The notes under the pieces are model-generated. The model was not told the origin of the DNA and did no database searches. It saw only the letters and a list, made by a program, of their open reading frames with translations. Positions 63,087-64,000 of a stretch of 64,000 nt of DNA are shown in pieces. The stretch is taken from NCBI GenBank assembly GCA_038562555.1, contig JBCFBK010000030.1, positions 1 through 64,000 on the forward strand, written 5' to 3'. Source of the DNA: JBCFBK01 sp038562555 (lineage in GTDB: Bacteria; Bacteroidota; Bacteroidia; Bacteroidales; Prolixibacteraceae). Both the position numbers and the translations under genes were made by a program. The stretch's first letter is position 1. Each line of letters starts with the position of its first letter.

Positions 63087-64000
63087 ATGAAAAAACCAGT
63101 CATCCTGTTGCTGTTCCTGTTGGCGTCCATTTTCCTGCAGGCCCGTGATCTTCCGAAACTCAATCTCCAAATGAGAAGGAAATACATCATTGAAACGGTT
63201 TACCATGAAGACACCAGTCGGGTTAACCTCCGGACTCGTTATGATAAAAAGAAATTTGAGTTTGAAGTTGTCTCATACGATCTTCATGAAAAAACATACG
63301 ACATCAGCCTGGTGATCAGCTATTTTTTACATGTCGCTCAAACACAAAAGGGTCAGGAATGGATAGAAGACGAGGTGTATGAAACCGGCTTTCCGACCAC
63401 CTATCGTAGCCCGGTGGTGTATCTAAATATGTTCCGGGTACCCGTCGGGTTCAAACTTACGCAAGATGGAAAGATCATTTCTTTTGAGCGGATTAACTTT
63501 GGATCGAACAAAACTCCCGAAGGACACATGATTAACATGGGAGAATGGGATAAAAAATCACTCGAATCGGAAATTGCTGCCTTGTTCTTCAATCCGCATA
63601 TAACGAGGTCTGACTGGACTCACCAAATGGACGTCCGCTCCAACTATAAGATCATCCGACAAAATGAACTGACTACGGAAGTTCTGATTACCGAACCAAA
63701 CGAATATGTTCCCGACGCCAGGAGTTCTTTTCACCAATACCATCGGCAGGTTTTCCTGGACAATGCAACAGGTCTGATCATTCAGGATAAGCTCAGCTTT
63801 ATCTGGAAATACAGCAACCCCCAGCTTCTGGGTTACCCACGGCAGGGCAGCCGATCCGGCAGAGCAACCCCTGTACCTTACGAACAAAATAAATTCATTA
63901 CCCGCCATCAAAGACTAATTGTTGAGTCTTCAGAGCCGTTCGAGATCATGCAAAGAACTGGCCTGTCTACCTATGATAACGTTCAAATACAAAATCCGAA
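63087..64000 (+). CDS. Secreted protein of unknown function, cut by the window end
   Basis: An open frame of 304 codons that runs off the window. It starts MKKPVILLLFLLASIFLQA, a clear signal peptide. I do not recognise the mature part: it has charged beta-type segments (RYDKKKFEFEVVSYDLHEK, YLNMFRVPVGFKL) and RSDWTHQMDVRSNYK in the middle. No membrane helix or known catalytic motif is seen. The reading is open throughout while the opposite strand shows only short frames, so it is a real gene. No full promoter was found. Confidence 0.7.
   Translation, partial: MKKPVILLLFLLASIFLQARDLPKLNLQMRRKYIIETVYHEDTSRVNLRTRYDKKKFEFEVVSYDLHEKTYDISLVISYFLHVAQTQKGQEWIEDEVYETGFPTTYRSPVVYLNMFRVPVGFKLTQDGKIISFERINFGSNKTPEGHMINMGEWDKKSLESEIAALFFNPHITRSDWTHQMDVRSNYKIIRQNELTTEVLITEPNEYVPDARSSFHQYHRQVFLDNATGLIIQDKLSFIWKYSNPQLLGYPRQGSRSGRATPVPYEQNKFITRHQRLIVESSEPFEIMQRTGLSTYDNVQIQNP

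Noticed and set aside
1..64000. tRNA, rRNA, insertion sequences, phage genes
   Set aside because: None recognised on either strand; no transposase, integrase or structural phage protein among the open frames.

Overview
The window is a chromosomal segment of a Bacteroidota bacterium. The evidence is two SusC/SusD pairs, each preceded by a FecR-type anti-sigma factor and an ECF sigma factor, promoters of the Bacteroidota type (TAnnTTTG at -7), and DUF4251, DUF5107 and DUF6067 proteins. The species cannot be named from the sequence. No rRNA, tRNA, transposase or CRISPR array was seen. The first ~107 bases look foreign: they are a GC-rich fragment of a proteobacterial-type phosphate permease fused out of frame to another gene.

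Layout. 0.1-8.2 kb holds general genes: a winged-helix (AlkZ-like) protein fragment, a frame-broken WYL-type regulator, a small unknown protein, a bile-acid-symporter-like carrier, a secreted C69 dipeptidase, an M23/LysM cell-wall peptidase, and a two-gene unit made of a possible divergent lytic transglycosylase and a phosphodiester glycosidase. 8.3-27.5 kb (all minus strand) is a polysaccharide utilisation locus (PUL1): ECF sigma, FecR, SusC, SusD, then GH106, two full GH28, one truncated GH28-like protein, GH29, a uroporphyrinogen-decarboxylase-family protein and GH92. These activities suggest a pectin-like or exopolysaccharide substrate rich in rhamnose, uronic acid and fucose. The sigma factor and SusC are both frame-broken in this sequence, while the enzymes are intact. 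27.7-33.1 kb holds two tandem proteins built only of GH2-type sugar-binding sandwiches, a small secreted protein with a phased TGACAT operator-like array, a nested palindromic extragenic element, and an OmpR-type response regulator with its histidine kinase.

33.6-52.6 kb (minus strand) is PUL2, with all parts intact: ECF sigma, FecR, SusC, SusD, a small lipoprotein in the SusE position, two large DUF6067 (GH123-like) paralogues flanking a DUF5107-TPR protein, and a GH95-type fucosidase, closed by a clear terminator. Upstream of its sigma gene lie two tandem copies of a short unit (promoter-like box, T8-CATAG stretch, terminator). They resemble the antisense leaders of both susC genes and may be orphan small RNAs. 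53-64 kb holds two short-chain dehydrogenases, an AraC regulator, a DUF4251 protein, a three-gene set probably for copper uptake (small CCxGKC protein, lipoprotein, OprC-like TonB receptor), a phosphoketolase and the start of an unknown secreted protein.

How it works together: each PUL would sense its glycan through SusC-FecR-sigma signalling, bind and import oligosaccharides with SusCD, and break them down with periplasmic or surface enzymes. The phosphoketolase could feed pentoses or hexoses from such glycans into acetyl phosphate.
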